From CAVQJU01 sp963729215 (GTDB taxonomy: Bacteria > Acidobacteriota > Vicinamibacteria > Vicinamibacterales > CAVVIG01): a stretch of 64,000 nucleotides of DNA. Positions within the stretch are counted from its first letter, which is position 1; the number at the start of each line of letters is the position of its first letter. The stretch spans positions 10,181 to 74,180 of the forward strand of contig CAVSND010000008.1 in NCBI GenBank assembly GCA_963729215.1. Reading direction: 5' to 3'. Position numbers and translations under genes: made by a program. This document shows, piece after piece, positions 28,267 through 39,396 of the stretch. The notes below the pieces were generated by a model, which did no database searches, was not told where the DNA came from, and saw only the letters and a program-made list of their open reading frames with translations.

Positions 28267-29429
28267 GCCTGGTTCCGGCTGCCGTCGAGTGCGTGTTGGT
28301 ACGCATCGCTCATGGCGCGTCCGATCGCGTTCCACCCGAGCGTCTCGCGAGCCCATGCTTTTCCCCGCGCGCCCATCGCGCAGCCTTCCGCAGGGTGCTC
28401 GAGGATTTGAAGAATCGCCCTGGCGATGGCCGACGGTTCGTGCTCGACCGAGCAGCCGAGTCCAAGCGATGCCACCTGCGCCCAGGGCGTTCGATCCGTG
28501 ACGACCACCGGCAGCCCGGCGGCCAGCGCTTCGGCGACGCTCATCCCGAAGCTCTCCGAGTCGGAACACTGCACGAGCGTCCGGCTGGCGATGAACAACG
28601 CGCCGGCCGTCTCGGCATCAACCGCGCCGAGCCAGCGCGTGGCATCGGCGACAGGCGCGAACAGCGGTTCAACCCGCTGGCGGTAGCCGCCTTCGTCCGG
28701 ACCGGCGATCACCAGCCGCGCGCGCGGGCGACGCTGACGCACGATCGCGAACGCCTGCGCCAGAAGGTCCAGACGCTTGATGGGATGCAGCCGTCCCAGG
28801 CACACGACCACTTCATCGTCTGGTTCGATCCGCGCGAGCCGCCGGAGTCGATCGAGCGCCTCGGGCGACACGGCAACGGGCGTGACCCCGTTGGCGATCG
28901 TCACGACGGGCGGACCGTAGGAGGCGATTTGCTGTTGTTCGCCGAGTGATGTCGCGTGCAGGAACGCCGCGCCGCGAACATTCGCGCGCTCCACGGCCCA
29001 GTACGCGGCCGCTTTGAGCGCACGATGACGCCGCATGGCCGCCGGCTGCAGCATGCCGCGCGGCGAGACGACGTACGGGCGCGATGCGGCGCGCGCCAGG
29101 CCGATGGCCGTCGAGCCAGTCATGTTCCAGAGACCGTGCACGTGAACGAGATCGGCTGCCGGCAGCGCCCGGTCGAGGGCGGCGCCAAGGCCGCTCGCAC
29201 GCCAGTACCGCTGCGGCCATCCCAGAGGAAAGTAGCGAACGCGTATGCCTTCGTACTCGGTGCCATCCGGGACTGCCGGCAGTGGCTCCGGGCCATTCGC
29301 CGTCGTCGTGAACACCTCGACCTCAACACCCGCGTCGACCAGCGCACGGCAGAGTCCGAGTATGCTGCGCGGCGGTCCGCCGTAGCGGAACGCCGGCGCG
29401 AAGTACGGGGTGACGTGAAGGACGCGCAA
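28263..29429 (-). CDS. Glycosyltransferase family 4
   Basis: The 388-residue intact protein starts at TTG 29429 (MRVLHVTPYFAPAFRYGGPP), directly behind a TTAGAGG repeat tract. Motifs are the glycine-rich acceptor loop YGGPPRSILGLCRAL, VVCLGRLHPIKRLDLLAQAF, LVIAGPDEGGYRQRVEPLF and the E-x7-E site CSDSESFGMSVAEALAAGLP. No convincing Shine-Dalgarno is visible because the repeat occupies that space (minus strand CCTCTAATTT). Acceptor and sugar are unknown. Confidence 0.85.
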   Translation of the reverse strand: MRVLHVTPYFAPAFRYGGPPRSILGLCRALVDAGVEVEVFTTTANGPEPLPAVPDGTEYEGIRVRYFPLGWPQRYWRASGLGAALDRALPAADLVHVHGLWNMTGSTAIGLARAASRPYVVSPRGMLQPAAMRRHRALKAAAYWAVERANVRGAAFLHATSLGEQQQIASYGPPVVTIANGVTPVAVSPEALDRLRRLARIEPDDEVVVCLGRLHPIKRLDLLAQAFAIVRQRRPRARLVIAGPDEGGYRQRVEPLFAPVADATRWLGAVDAETAGALFIASRTLVQCSDSESFGMSVAEALAAGLPVVVTDRTPWAQVASLGLGCSVEHEPSAIARAILQILEHPAEGCAMGARGKAWARETLGWNAIGRAMSDAYQHALDGSRNQA

Positions 29430-29431
29430 AA

Positions 29432-29486
29432 TTAGAGGTTAGAGATTAGGGGTTAGAGGTTAGAGGTTAGAGGTCGAGGTTAGAGG
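29432..29486. repeat. Tandem heptamer repeat (TTAGAGG)n, eight units
   Basis: Units read TTAGAGG, TTAGAGA, TTAGGGG, TTAGAGG three times, a 6-base TCGAGG, then TTAGAGG. The tract fills most of the 91-base gap between the Wzy gene and the following glycosyltransferase and ends 2 bases from that TTG start. Copy-number change could alter spacing or translation of the downstream gene; that is speculation. Confidence 0.85.
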
Positions 29487-29520
29487 CTCGCGTAGAACAG
29501 CACCGCGCCGTTCCAGATGT

Positions 29521-30965
29521 TCACTTCGAATGCGGTTGAAACTGCAGGGGCGGCGCGTCGGCCAGTTGTTCCTCGGCATCGGCGAGCTGACTCGACATAC
29601 ACGGTCCGGAATTTCTCGAACCAGAGCCGATCGAGCACGAAGCTGAGACTCCCGACGTAGATCATGAGGGTGCCGCCCAGCCCGATCGTTTTCGCCCACG
29701 ACCGTTCAAAGAGGTACAAGGTGAGCCAGCAGATCACCGTGCGTGACCGACACGGCGATGTCGCGATGCCGGAAGTACTTGAACATGCCGGCGTAACAGA
29801 TCCCCATGAAGGTGGCCCAGATAAAGACGGGCACGAACATCAGGGGCACGCCGTAGTCGACGTAGGACTCGGCGGCGTAGCCGAAGGCAATGTCCGTGTC
29901 CTCGTTGGCGCCCGCCACCCATACGCCTGAATATTTCCGAACCAGCTCGCTGTCCGATCCGATCTCCGGCTTGTCGGGGAAAAACACGCGAGGCATGAAC
30001 GTGAACTTCAGCGCATCGGCCATCAGCTTGCCATCGGTGTGGGGGATGACATCGGGCACCCGGGCCACCGCCAGCGCCGGATAGTAAATCGCCCACAGCC
30101 GATCGATGAAGACATCGATGTTGCCGTAGAACTGGCTGCTGTCCTGCGCGGCCCACTGCTTGGCCGCCGCCGTGATGCTGTCGAACCGCGCTCCGCGGTT
30201 CTGCGCAAACGCCTCGTCGGCGAGGAACCGCTCGCGGTAGTTCACGCGAATGCTGATCCACGTGACGCCCAGGATCGCCATGCCCGCGCAGAGCACGCCG
30301 AGGCTCACCCAGTGCCGGACATTGCGGCGGTCGAACCGCTCCAGGAACGCCAGCACGGCCATGATCAGGGGTTCGCGGAAACCGGCATGGAACCCGGTGA
30401 AGCCCAGACCGATTTCGAGCAGCGAGCACGCCGGCCATGACGGCCCAGCGGTTCTCCGCCACGAGCCGGCGCAGCACGAGATACAGCAAGCCCAGGCGGA
30501 GAAACGAGACGGCGATAATCGCCTGCGTGATCGTGGGAAAGCTCCAGGCGAACTCATGAACGAAGCCCGCCACGGCGGTCGCGACGACGTACGCCAGGAC
30601 GAGGCTCTTGAACGTCAACGCGTAAGCCGGCCTCACGCCCTCCATGGCCGGAGTTGGCGGACCAGGTACTGGCCAAACAACAACCCGCACAGAATGGCGA
30701 TCAGGCACCCCAGGCCGATCAGCACCATCGGCTGATAGTCGCTGCCGAGCGTCGCCTGCAGCGGCCGGCCGGTGATGGCCACGTAGTACAGGCCGATGCA
30801 CACCGTCACCCACTGCAACGTGAACGCGAGCGCCAGCACGGGCGGGCCCTCTTCAGCCGGCAGCAGCGCCCAGCCGAGCGCGAGCACGAACGCGGTGAGG
30901 CCCAGCAGCCAGTCGCCTGAAATCAGCCAGACGCCGAGCCCGGCGACGACGACCATCTTTTTCAT
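29521..30965 (-). CDS. Wzy-type O-antigen/polysaccharide polymerase, frameshifted
   Basis: Segments in several frames join into one multi-pass membrane protein of about 480 residues. They run from MKKMVVVAGLGVWLISGDWL and VLIGLGCLIAILCGLLFGQ through AYVVATAVAGFVHEFAW, GFTGFHAGFREPLIMAVLAF and a large loop with RVNYRERFLADEAFAQNRG. They end at TLMIYVGSLSFVLDRLWFEKF and a soluble tail SSQLADAEEQLADAPP. Breaks near 30640, 30420, 29735 and 29600 look like indels. The layout fits Wzy polymerases, which join lipid-linked repeat units in the periplasm. No flippase (Wzx) is seen beside it. Confidence 0.65.
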
Positions 30966-30992
30966 CGCGCCATCCTCACCTTTGCGGCATGC

Positions 30993-31758
30993 CTAATCAT
31001 GACTGACCTTCTCGGCGATGACGACTTGCATCATGAACAGACGAGGCCGCATCCGCAGCCACGACATGGCGTTCACGCCTCCGTAAATCGAGAGCAGATT
31101 GCACAGGAGCCGGAAGACCGGTACGCGCGCAAACAGCAGCGGGCGCCAGAAATAGACCTCGACGGCCGCGGCTGGCACGACTTGCTCGTGTGCGATCAGG
31201 CGCCAGAGGCCGCGATCGAAAGCGTGAACGAACTCCCCGGGAAACCATTCGCGGACGTGGTTCGGATCCTCCGGGGCCTCGGTCAGTCTGATAGGGGTCG
31301 TCACGACGAGCCGGCCGCCCGGCTTGAGCACGCGCGCGATGTCGAGCAGCAGCGCGTCAGGCTCCGACGCATGTTCGATCACCTCCGTGCAGACGACGCG
31401 ATCGAAGTGTGCGTCAGGAATAGCGGCGAGCGATCCGTGAATCGTGGCCTTGACACCGTTCGCCGCGAGCGCCGCGACCGCCAGCTCGGCGCCGAGGGCA
31501 TTCGGATCGAAGCCATGGAGATCGTACGCGCGGCTGCCGACGCGGCGGTGCAGCATCCCCAGCAGCGCGCCGTCGCCGCAGCCGTAGTCGAGAACCCGAT
31601 CGCCCTCACGGAGCGCCGCGCTGTCGATGACGCGGCGATAACGTTCGGCGGTGAACGCGTTGTGCGTGATCAGGCCCCGTCCAACCTCGCGCCAGTGGTA
31701 TGCGCCGGACTCCGCGTACTTCCTGAACTTGGCATCGGCGAATGTCGTCCGTGCTCAC
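30993..31758 (-). CDS. Class I SAM-dependent methyltransferase
   Basis: The product has about 255 residues. Translation upstream of the first long frame gives KFRKYAESGAYHWREVGRG, then VLDYGCGDGALLGML (motif I), VVCTEVIEHASEPDALLLDI and VLKPGGRLVVTTPIRLTEAP, the usual Ubie/UbiG-like core. GTG 31758 is the probable start, with one base change of frame near 31745. A membrane-proximal C-terminal stretch PLLFARVPVFRLLCNLLSIYG is unusual. Probably O-methylates a sugar of the polysaccharide. Confidence 0.7.
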
Positions 31759-31763
31759 GACTT

Positions 31764-32971
31764 CTAGCTCGCCTTCTCGAACATGGCCCACCAGCGGCGC
31801 TCGAACTCTCCCGGAGTGCAGTCGTTCGTCGGAGCGGCGGACGCCGTCAGGCTTCGGGCACTGGCCGCGGCTCGCTCCGCCGGGGTCCGCAAGGAAGTGG
31901 CGCAGGCCGTCCAGCAGGCCGTCGAGATCGGCCGATGCGCACACATAGCCGGTGTCTCCGATGGCTGACCAGTTCGGTGAGCCCGCCTCGCGCGAACGTC
32001 ACGACCGGCAGCCCGACGCTGCGGGCCTCGAGAGCGACGTTGCCGAAGGTCTCCTCCTGAAGAATCGGCGCCGCGAGCACGTAGCTGGCTTTCATGATGT
32101 CCAGCACGTTCTCCCGCACGCCAACGAACTGCACGCGATCGGACGCACCCGCCGCCGCAATCCGCTCGCGAAGGCATGCCACGTAGTCCACGAGTTCCGG
32201 CGGCCACGAGGGCAGCATCCCGACGACCAGCGTCTGCACGTCGCGGCCTTCGGCGATGAGCGCGAGCGTCGCCTCGACGGTCAGATGCGTGCCCTTGAAC
32301 GGCGCGATTTGCCCGACCGTGAGGATGGTCGGACGCGCCGAGGCCAGCCGCACGACTTCTTCGTCCGTGCGCGGCGAGACAGCGCGCCGGCTGATCGCGT
32401 TGCGAATCAACGTGATCTTGGCTTCAGGCACGCCGGTCTCCTGCAGACCGGACGTAGCTGAACCGCGAGTTCGGCACGAAGCGGGTCACGAAGGGCGGCA
32501 GAACGCGGCGCCAGAGGACATCGTGAATCCGGCCGCGGTCCGGTGCGTTGGCGATGCGAAACACGACGTCGACGCCCAGCAGCTTCAGCGCGGCCAATAC
32601 GGGCGCGTTGCGCAGAACGGCCGCGTACTCGGGAACGAGCACGTGCGTCGGCCCGAAGCGCACGGCCACACGAGCCAGCCCGGCGCTGGTCCGGATGGTG
32701 TCCCAGAGCATCTGCAGCGACGTGCAGCAGCGTTCCTCGGGCGACTCGAAAAGGAATACCAGTAGAAGCCGGTCGACCAGGTGGCGCCGATTCGTTCGGC
32801 GAGCTCGACGATCCGATGATTCTCCCAGCTGTTGACGATGCAGTGGACCGAACCGCCGCGCTTCCGCACCACGCGCAGCACTTCGAACGTCATGCGCTCG
32901 AGCCCGGACACGACGACCATGCCGCCGCAGCAGGCGACCACGCGCGGCGCCGGCGAGTGGCGTCGCGTCAA
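31764..32971 (-). CDS. Glycosyltransferase family 4, frameshifted
   Basis: The product has about 400 residues. It begins near RVVACCGGMVVVSGLERMTFE, continues through FGPTHVLVPEYAAVLRNAPV and RFVPNSRFSYV, then the donor domain ILTVGQIAPFKGTHLTVEATL, VQFVGVRENVLDIMKASYVL, QEETFGNVALEARSVGLPVV (E-x7-E) and the C-terminus GEFERRWWAMFEKAS. Start TTG 32971 would overlap the upstream stop (TTGA). Breaks near 32750, 32440 and 31960 look like indels. As written it is open to the upstream glycosyltransferase in the same frame, but I read this as a lost stop rather than a fusion. Confidence 0.65.
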
Positions 32972-34152
32972 CGATTGGCACGCCGCCACGAGTCCCGTGG
33001 TCGCGGCGTCGAAATTGTTGCGGACAATGCGCTCGCGGCAGGCGGCGGCCATCGACGCGCGCGCGCCGCGATCGCGCACGCGGCGCAACGCAGCGCCCAG
33101 ATCGGCGACGTCGCCCGTCCGGCACGTTTCACCGGTTTCGCCCGGCACGATCAGATCCGGGGCGCAGCCCACGCGGTCCGAAACCACCGCCGGCAGCCCC
33201 GTCCCCATCGCCTCGTTGACGACGAGCCCCCAGGATTCGTTCCGCTGGGCAGCACAAGGCAATCGGCGCCCGCGTACACCTGGCCCATCATGCTCTGGTT
33301 GACGAACCCGAGCCACGTGATGCGCACGCCCAGCCGGCTGGCTTCGAGCCGCATCTCGTCCTCGCGTTCGCCCCAGCCGGCCACCGCGAGGACGGCGTTC
33401 GGGCCGAGTGACGCCATGGCGCGAACCGCGTCGAGCGGCCGCTTGCGATCTTCGATTTTTCCGGCGAAGAGCACGATGAAATCATCGGCGCCGCCGCCGC
33501 AGGCGGCCCGTGCTTTCGCGCGGCCGGCTCCCGATAGATAGGGCTCCGCGCTGGCGGCAAACCACTCGTTGTCCACGGCATGCGGCGACGCGAAGATGCG
33601 CGTCGGCGCCACGCCGTGGCTTTCGAGGTACTGGCGCGACAGGCGCCCGACAGAGAGATAACCGGAATAGAGCGAGAGGCAGGCTCGCGTCTTCGCGTGC
33701 CAGGCCGCGCGTCGCCATCCGGCGGCGCCGGTCCCGTTGTGCGTATCGCCGCGGTACAAGATCGGGACGCCGCGGCGGCGCGAAGAAAACAAGGCACGCA
33801 TGTACGTCACCGAGTGCCATCCCGGCACGAGCACGATGTCCGGCTGCGTGTCGGCGACGGCGGCGCCGATGGCGGGAACATCGAGCCCTCGAAATCGTCC
33901 GGTCGCGAAATCGTCTCCATCGCGCCCCTCGCGGACCAGACGCCAGGCATAGCCGTCGAGGAGCGGCGTATCCCATTCGAACGGCAGGTCAAAGCCCGCA
34001 CCCTGCTGATCGGGCCTGGGCCGGGCCGCATACACGACCGTCAAATCGATCTCGGGACAGTTCGCGGCGATGTGGCGAAACCACGGCGCGTTGTACTGCA
34101 CGGGGTGCGTCTGCACGACCGTCAGACGCACGCGGGCTGCACCCATGCTCAT
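32968..34152 (-). CDS. Glycosyltransferase family 4, frameshifted near its end
   Basis: ATG 34152 has GAGGAG eight bases upstream and overlaps the previous stop (ATGA). The 390-residue product shows LTVVQTHPVQYNAPWFRHIA, a typical acceptor-domain start, YRGDTHNGTG, then FIVLFAGKIEDRKRPLDAV, ITWLGFVNQSMMGQVYAGAD and, after an indel near 33240, the ESWGLVVNEAMGTGLPAV site. A second indel near 33003 would restore an ending DSWRRANR-stop at 32968. Specificity is unknown. Confidence 0.7.
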
Positions 34153-35448
34153 GCGAGAGACTCCTCGAACACCGTTGCCAGCGTCCGGCCAGGACACACG
34201 CCGACACCGCTTCGAGCACGTTCTCGTCGATCGCCGCCGAGCTCATAGCCGGGATGCGCCATCAAACGCCGACAACTCGTGGGCGATCGCCTCCACGCGG
34301 CCTGAGGCGGCTCGTCGCCGTAGGTCACGAGGCGGACGGTGGGCGGCGCGGCCCGCGCGCCGCAACAGGTCCGACGCCGTGCTCGCCTCGTGCATCACGG
34401 CAACGACCGGCCGTCGCGCCACGAGCGCCGGAAACACCTTGCTCGGCGTGTAGTGTCGCTCGCGGCTGCCCATCAGCAGCACGGCCGTCGAATCGCGCAG
34501 GATCCGGAGCGCCTCGAAATAGTCGAGTCGCGGCGCATGCTCGGTCACGATGTCCGGTCAGGCCGTATGCGGCTGCAATCGGCAACACGCGCGGAGGCGC
34601 GTCGGACGTCCGCTGGTTACTCGTGCCGAAGAAGTGCAGTCGGAGACGGGCCGCCGCCGGGTTGCTGGCGCGCAACGCCGCCACAGCCGTCAGAACGGCG
34701 TGCAGCGTATCGAAGCCGGTCGGGAGCAGCGTGCCGACGTACGACAGGTGAACGAGTCCATCGTCCGGAATGGCCGCGCGACCCGCCGGCGAACTCGAAA
34801 TCGCGGCGGTCCCAGCCGATCGGCAATTCGGCGAGCGCGCGCGGCCGCGCGGCGGGCGTCCGCGCGAGCGCCTGCTCGTACGTCGCGCTCGACACAGCCG
34901 TCACCGCATCGGCGGCGGTCGAGCGCGTACGGCTCCAGGCGTGCGGCGACGACCCGACTGAAGCGGCTCTTGAAATCGGGACGGCCGCCGGCGCAGCGGG
35001 CCGGCAGTCCTGCCCCACTCGCCGACCCACGGGTCCTGGTAGTCGAGCACGTACGCAAACGTGAAGCGCCGCTTGAGCAACGGGCCGAGCAGCGCGGGAT
35101 ACGAGGGGTAGATCGTGATGAACACGGCGTCGAACCGTTCGCGTGCGAGCAGCGCCGAGGCTCCCTGCCATAGCCCGCGAAAGGCGCGAACGCCGAGGTC
35201 GCCCACGCCGACCGCGCGGCTCGCACGCGCCGGCCAGGCCCGCGTCCGCACGACGCTGCACGTCGGACGGCACGCTGGCGGCACAGGTCCGGATCCAGGC
35301 GGCCTTCGTAGTCGCGAGGGTCGACGGTCAACACCGTCGGCTGCCATCCGTGCGCCGGCAAGTGAGGCGCCAGCAGCCGCACGCGGTGCGTCGCTGCCGT
35401 GCTGTCCGGCGGAAAATGCGGGCTAATCATGAGGACGCGCCGCATCAC
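34149..35448 (-). CDS. Glycosyltransferase (GT-B, family 4-like), heavily frameshifted
   Basis: Start GTG 35448 or ATG 35445: MRRVLMISPHFPPDSTAATHRVRLLAPHL is a typical GT4 N-terminus. Further parts in other frames are RFDAVFITIYPSYPALLGPL, YVLDYQDPWVGEWG, ADAVTAVSSATYEQALA, LVHLSYVGTLLPTGFDTLHA, LRLHFFGTSNQ and ILRDSTAVLLMGSRERHYTPSKVFPALVA. The end ATVFEESLA-stop overlaps the next start (ATGA). At least five frame changes make details unreliable, but order and spacing are those of one gene of about 430 residues. Confidence 0.6.
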
Positions 35449-36183
35449 TTGACCGCCTCGACGTACAACGAATACGCCGCGTGGACGGGCAGGTCCTGCG
35501 CCAGCCGCGGATCGCGCGAGGACTGAAAGGCGCGCTGCTCGACGGTCGAGAAACCGGCGTCGCGCAACCGGTGCGTCAGCGTCTCACAGTCGTACGCCCA
35601 TCGGTGCTCATGCCATTGATGGAACACGTGGTTGACGACGTCCATGCGCGTCGGAAGGTCGGACGGAAACGGGCACGGCACCTCGAGCTCGTGAAAACCC
35701 GACAAATCGCCGCGACAGTAAGCCTGCAAATACCGCCCCGCGTCAGGCACGATGATCCGGAGCACGCCGCCGGTCGCGAGCGACCGGTGGCAGTCCCGCA
35801 GAAATGCCGGCAACTCTTCGCGCGTCTCCAGGTGCTCGACGAAATGCTCGACTCGGATACCCCGAGCCGCGCCGTCGCCGAGCGGAAGGGCGCGTCGCGA
35901 GTCCCACGCGATGACGTCGTCGGCGACCGGGTGCACGTCGAGGTTGACGAAACCCTCAAGCCGTTGAGGGCCGCACGCGACGTTGACCAGCAGCTCCCGG
36001 CCTGCACGGAGACGCGCCAGGCGCCGCCGGCGCCACGGCAGCACGGCATTCTCGCCGCGAACGACGGCGCTGTGGAGTTCGTCGCGCAGGAAATTGAACA
36101 GGAACCGTGGAGATCGGCAGCCGCGGAAATACCCACGTCCCGATCCGCTGTTTCAGCGTCAAGCGGCCGTACGCAGTGATCAA
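35445..36183 (-). CDS. SAM-dependent methyltransferase, one frameshift
   Basis: The product has about 245 residues from TTG 36183 (MITAYGRLTLKQRIGTWVFP), overlapping the upstream stop. After a change of frame near 36075 the core follows: ELLVNVACGPQRLEGFVNLDVHP, ALPLGDGAARGIRVEHFVEHLE, then GGVLRIIVPDAGRYLQAYCRG. This matches predicted methyltransferases of polysaccharide loci, with N-V-(A/G)-C-G as motif I and an EHxxEH catalytic-side motif. It probably methylates a sugar residue. Confidence 0.7.
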
Positions 36184-37235
36184 CGGCCGTCAATGCGGCT
36201 CCCGCGGTCGACGAGTTCCCGATATAGCGATTCGTAGGCATCAGCGATGACAGAGCCGCCAAACCGGGCTTCGCAGTCGGCGCGCACGGCGCGACGATCG
36301 ATCCGGTCGATCGCCTCGACGGCGGCAATCGCCGCATCGACTGACCGCGCACACAAAACCGTTGACGCCTTCGCGCACCACTTCCGGCACACTGCCGCGG
36401 GCAAACGCGATGACCGGCGTTCCACAGGCAAAGGCCTCGGCCATGACGATGCCGAATGGTTCTTCCCAGCCAATCGGCATCAGCAGCGCCGCGGCCTCGC
36501 CGAGAAGCCTGTTTTTCGCGCATCGTCCACGGGCCGACGTAGGAACTCGGACATCGTCGACGTGCGGCGCGACCCGGGCGTCGAAATAGCCGGCGTCGGG
36601 CCGTCGGTGATGATTGCCCGCGATCACGAGACGACGTCCCGCCGCCGCGGCGATGGCAATGGCGTCGTGCGCGCCCTTGATCGGCTCGATGCGCCCGAGA
36701 AAGACGAGCGGTGCGTCCGCCGGCACTGCGGCCACGACGTGTACGTCGACGACATCGACGCAGTTGAAGATCGTCCGCCATCGACCGCCCCGCGCGTGTG
36801 GGGCGACGGTGAATAGAGGCTCGACGAGCAGCCGGTAAACCAGACGAGTTGCCGGCAAGCCGGACGGCTGAGACACGCTCGTCCATGGCATCGCCGCCGC
36901 TGGTAGCTCTGAATCTTCGACGCTTCCATCGCGGAAGGATCGGGAGCAGTGCCGCGAGCCGGCCGAAGCTATGGACGATGTCGACCCTGCGACGCTCGCG
37001 CCAGAGAGCGCTCCCAATCTGCGTCAGTTCCTTGCCCGGATCCGAAGCCGACGATGCGGCGGCTCTCCGTACGGCACGAAGCGGGCCGGTGTCCGGCTGC
37101 CGGGGTGAGCGATGAGCGTCACGTCGTGACCGCGGCGCACCAACTCGCCGACCAGGACATCGACGACTCGCTCGATGCCGCCATAGTGACGGGCGGCACC
37201 GGCAGGTACGGGTCCGCGGTGATCAGAACGCGCAT
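36180..37235 (-). CDS. Glycosyltransferase family 4, frameshifted
   Basis: ATG 37235 gives MRVLITADPYLPVPP; after an indel near 37190 the frame reads RHYGGIERVVDVLVGELVRRGHDVTL, the glycine-rich acceptor loop. Further parts are VYRLLVEPLFTVAPHARGG, APLVFLGRIEPIKGAHDAIA, RRLVIAGNHHRRPDAGYFD, PIGWEEPFGIVMAEAFACGTPVIAF (E-x7-E) and the C-terminus DAAIAAVEAIDRIDRRAVRA. The stop overlaps the methyltransferase TTG start. Gene length of about 350 residues is normal for the family. Confidence 0.65.
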
Positions 37236-37247
37236 CGGACGGATACG

Positions 37248-38483
37248 TCACTTGCGGCCATCCGGAAGAGCCCGGCCGACCACGTCGATCAGCGCACCGC
37301 GATCCTCTGGATGCTCCCAGTGCCAGCGGCGCAGTGCCGCCTGCCGCGCGGCCTTCCTGGCCTGCACCCGCGCGCCTGAGTCGCGCGCCAGACACGCGAG
37401 CCGTTCGGCGAGCCCCGCGACGTCGCCCGACTCGTACATGATGCTGGCCTTGCCAAGGTCCTGGCCGAGAAGCGACTTGCGCGGGCGTGGCGCTGAGAAG
37501 CACGGGAACGCCGGCGGCCAGGTAGGTGAAAATCTTGTTGCCCAGGCACATGCGCCTGTTCAATGCCGACGGCTCCTCTCCCGACAGCCCGAGGTCGTAC
37601 CCCCGTGACAGATGCACCATCGCGTCCGGGCTGCCCGGCTCGTGCAGCTTGAACGTCAGTGCCGGCGCCGCGTCACGCGCGTAGCGCATCAAGTCGTCGA
37701 GATACGGCTGCGTGACGCCGGCCCGCAGGTGCAGTTCGCCACGACCTTCGCGAGCGCCGCGGCGCGAATGAAATCTTCCAGCCCGCGGCCCGCTCCGAGC
37801 GTCTGGCTGAACCAGTAGAACCGGAGCGGGACGCCGTCGAGCGATTCCACAGGATCGGACAAGTCGAGCGAGAACGTATTGTGGATGGTCCGCGGGCGCA
37901 GGCCGTACTTGTCCGCGTAGGCATCAGCGATCATCGGACTGCTGGTGGTGAGGAAGGCCGCACCCGGCAGCACGAGCCGTTCGACACGTTCGGCGATCGT
38001 GCTAACTGACCGACCTCAGCGCTGCGCTCTCCGGTGTGAAAGTCCTCGAGGTCGAGCCCACGGAACTTCCAGGCGACGGCCGCCTCGCCCACGGCTGGAG
38101 CGCGCCAGTCGTCCCGCCGTAGACGAGATCGGTCGGTTCCGCGGTCACGGCACACACGAGCTCGTCGTGCGCACGGCTGTAGCCGCGCACGAGAGGCCGC
38201 GGGAACCCGCGAAGCCCGAACCTGACAGTCAGTGCATGGGCGATCCGGCGGCGCGCACCCGTGACAATCTGACGCCCCGCGCCGTCGCCCTGGGTAGTCC
38301 ACCAAATCCCACGCCATCGGCGCGTCGCGCGGAGCCCTTGTCCGCCTCCACCGCCCACGGCGTGTGCGAGGCGCTGACCACGCGGACGTCGAAGCCGGCG
38401 CCGTACAACGCATCGGCCGCCTTCAGCATCCGGGGGCAGGTGGACATGTGACCGGCGGTCACGACGCACACGCGCCGCTTCAT
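37248..38483 (-). CDS. Glycosyltransferase (GT-B fold), frameshifted
   Basis: ATG 38483 gives MKRRVCVVTAGHMSTCPRMLKAADAL and overlaps the deacetylase stop (ATGA). Parts in other frames include VAWKFRGLDLEDFHTGE, FLTTSSPMIADAYADKYGLRP, FYWFSQTLGAGRGLEDFI, FKLHEPGSPDAMVHLSRGYDLGLSGE, NKIFTYLAAGVPVLLSATPAQ and a C-terminal helical tail ending ALIDVVGRALPDGRK. At least four indels. The NKxFxYLAAGVPVL stretch is typical of glycosyltransferases of surface polysaccharide loci. Confidence 0.6.
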
Positions 38484-39396
38484 CGCGGCCATGTATAGGC
38501 CAGTCTGTGCGCCAGCTCGGCGGCGCTGACTTCATCCACGATCAGGAATCTTCGAACGTTCGAGCGAGGGTTCGTCCAGGCGCGCGAACGAGGGGCGCAT
38601 CGTGAACGCCGCGTCCACGCCAAGCTCTGCCAGGATGCGGTCGTGGTATCCGTATAGTCCACGCCGGGTCGGCCGTTGGAAAAGCGAACGCGCGCACCGG
38701 CCGGCCGGTCCAGCGGCGAATCGCGTCGAGATTCCCCGCGATCTCCTCGCGCTGCCGTTCACGGGACGCGCGCGCGAGGATCGGATGACGCTGGGTGCCC
38801 GCCGATCTCGATGCGCCCCGAACGATCCAGCGCGACCAGTTCGTCGACGGTCATGGGCGCACGAGGGTCGTTGTCATCCACCGGCGCTGAGCCGGCGCAT
38901 GCGGTCCGCCAGCTTCGTAGTCGCAGGTTTTCCATCGCTCGACCGCGGCCTCGCCATCGCGTGCCGCCACGGCGTCGAACCACAGCAGGCGACGGTTCGC
39001 GATCGGGTCGCTGCAGACGAACACGACCGCCGGCAGTTTGTGCGCCGCGAGAATGGGTGCACCGATCCGTGCCACGCTGCGGTAGCCATCGTCGAACGTG
39101 ATGAGGACCGGGCGCGGCGGCAGCGGCGTCCGGCCTGCCGCGGCCTCGCGCCAGTCGTCGAGCGTGATCGGGTCGCAGCACTCGCGGAACAACGCGGCAG
39201 TGCGCCTCGAACGTCGACGCGCGGACGTGCAGGTTCTCGAACGCCATCGAGCCCGCGGGCAGATCGTCGGCGCGGAGGCCGTGATACCCGAGAACGGCAA
39301 CGCCCGGCAGCGTCGTGCGCGCAGCGTGCGCCGGTACTGGCCCAGCGTCAGCATGCCCTGTTTGACGGCGGCGGAGAGGGCGTCCTTAGCCGGCAT
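38480..39396 (-). CDS. Polysaccharide deacetylase (NodB/CE4 family), frameshifted
   Basis: The product has about 305 residues. ATG 39396 overlaps the preceding glycosyltransferase stop by 11 bases. The CE4 metal-binding and catalytic motif PVLITFDDGYRSV is clear, with upstream LGQYRRTLRA and CDPITLDDWREAAAG and downstream VVFVCSDPIANRRLLWFD and LVALDRSGRIEIGGH. Breaks near 39320-39200, 38860 and 38720 look like indels. It probably N-deacetylates an amino sugar in the polymer or its precursor; a cytoplasmic position is likely since no signal peptide is seen. Confidence 0.7.

Noticed and set aside
29432..29486. CRISPR array or telomere-like repeat
   Set aside because: Units are 7 bases with no spacers and no cas genes nearby; only eight copies, internal to a gene cluster.
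31764..34152. Natural fusion of two family-4 glycosyltransferases
   Set aside because: The open frame through the junction depends on a G-run near 33003; a one-base change gives a normal end (DSWRRANR-stop) with a TTGA overlap to the next start, as elsewhere in the operon.
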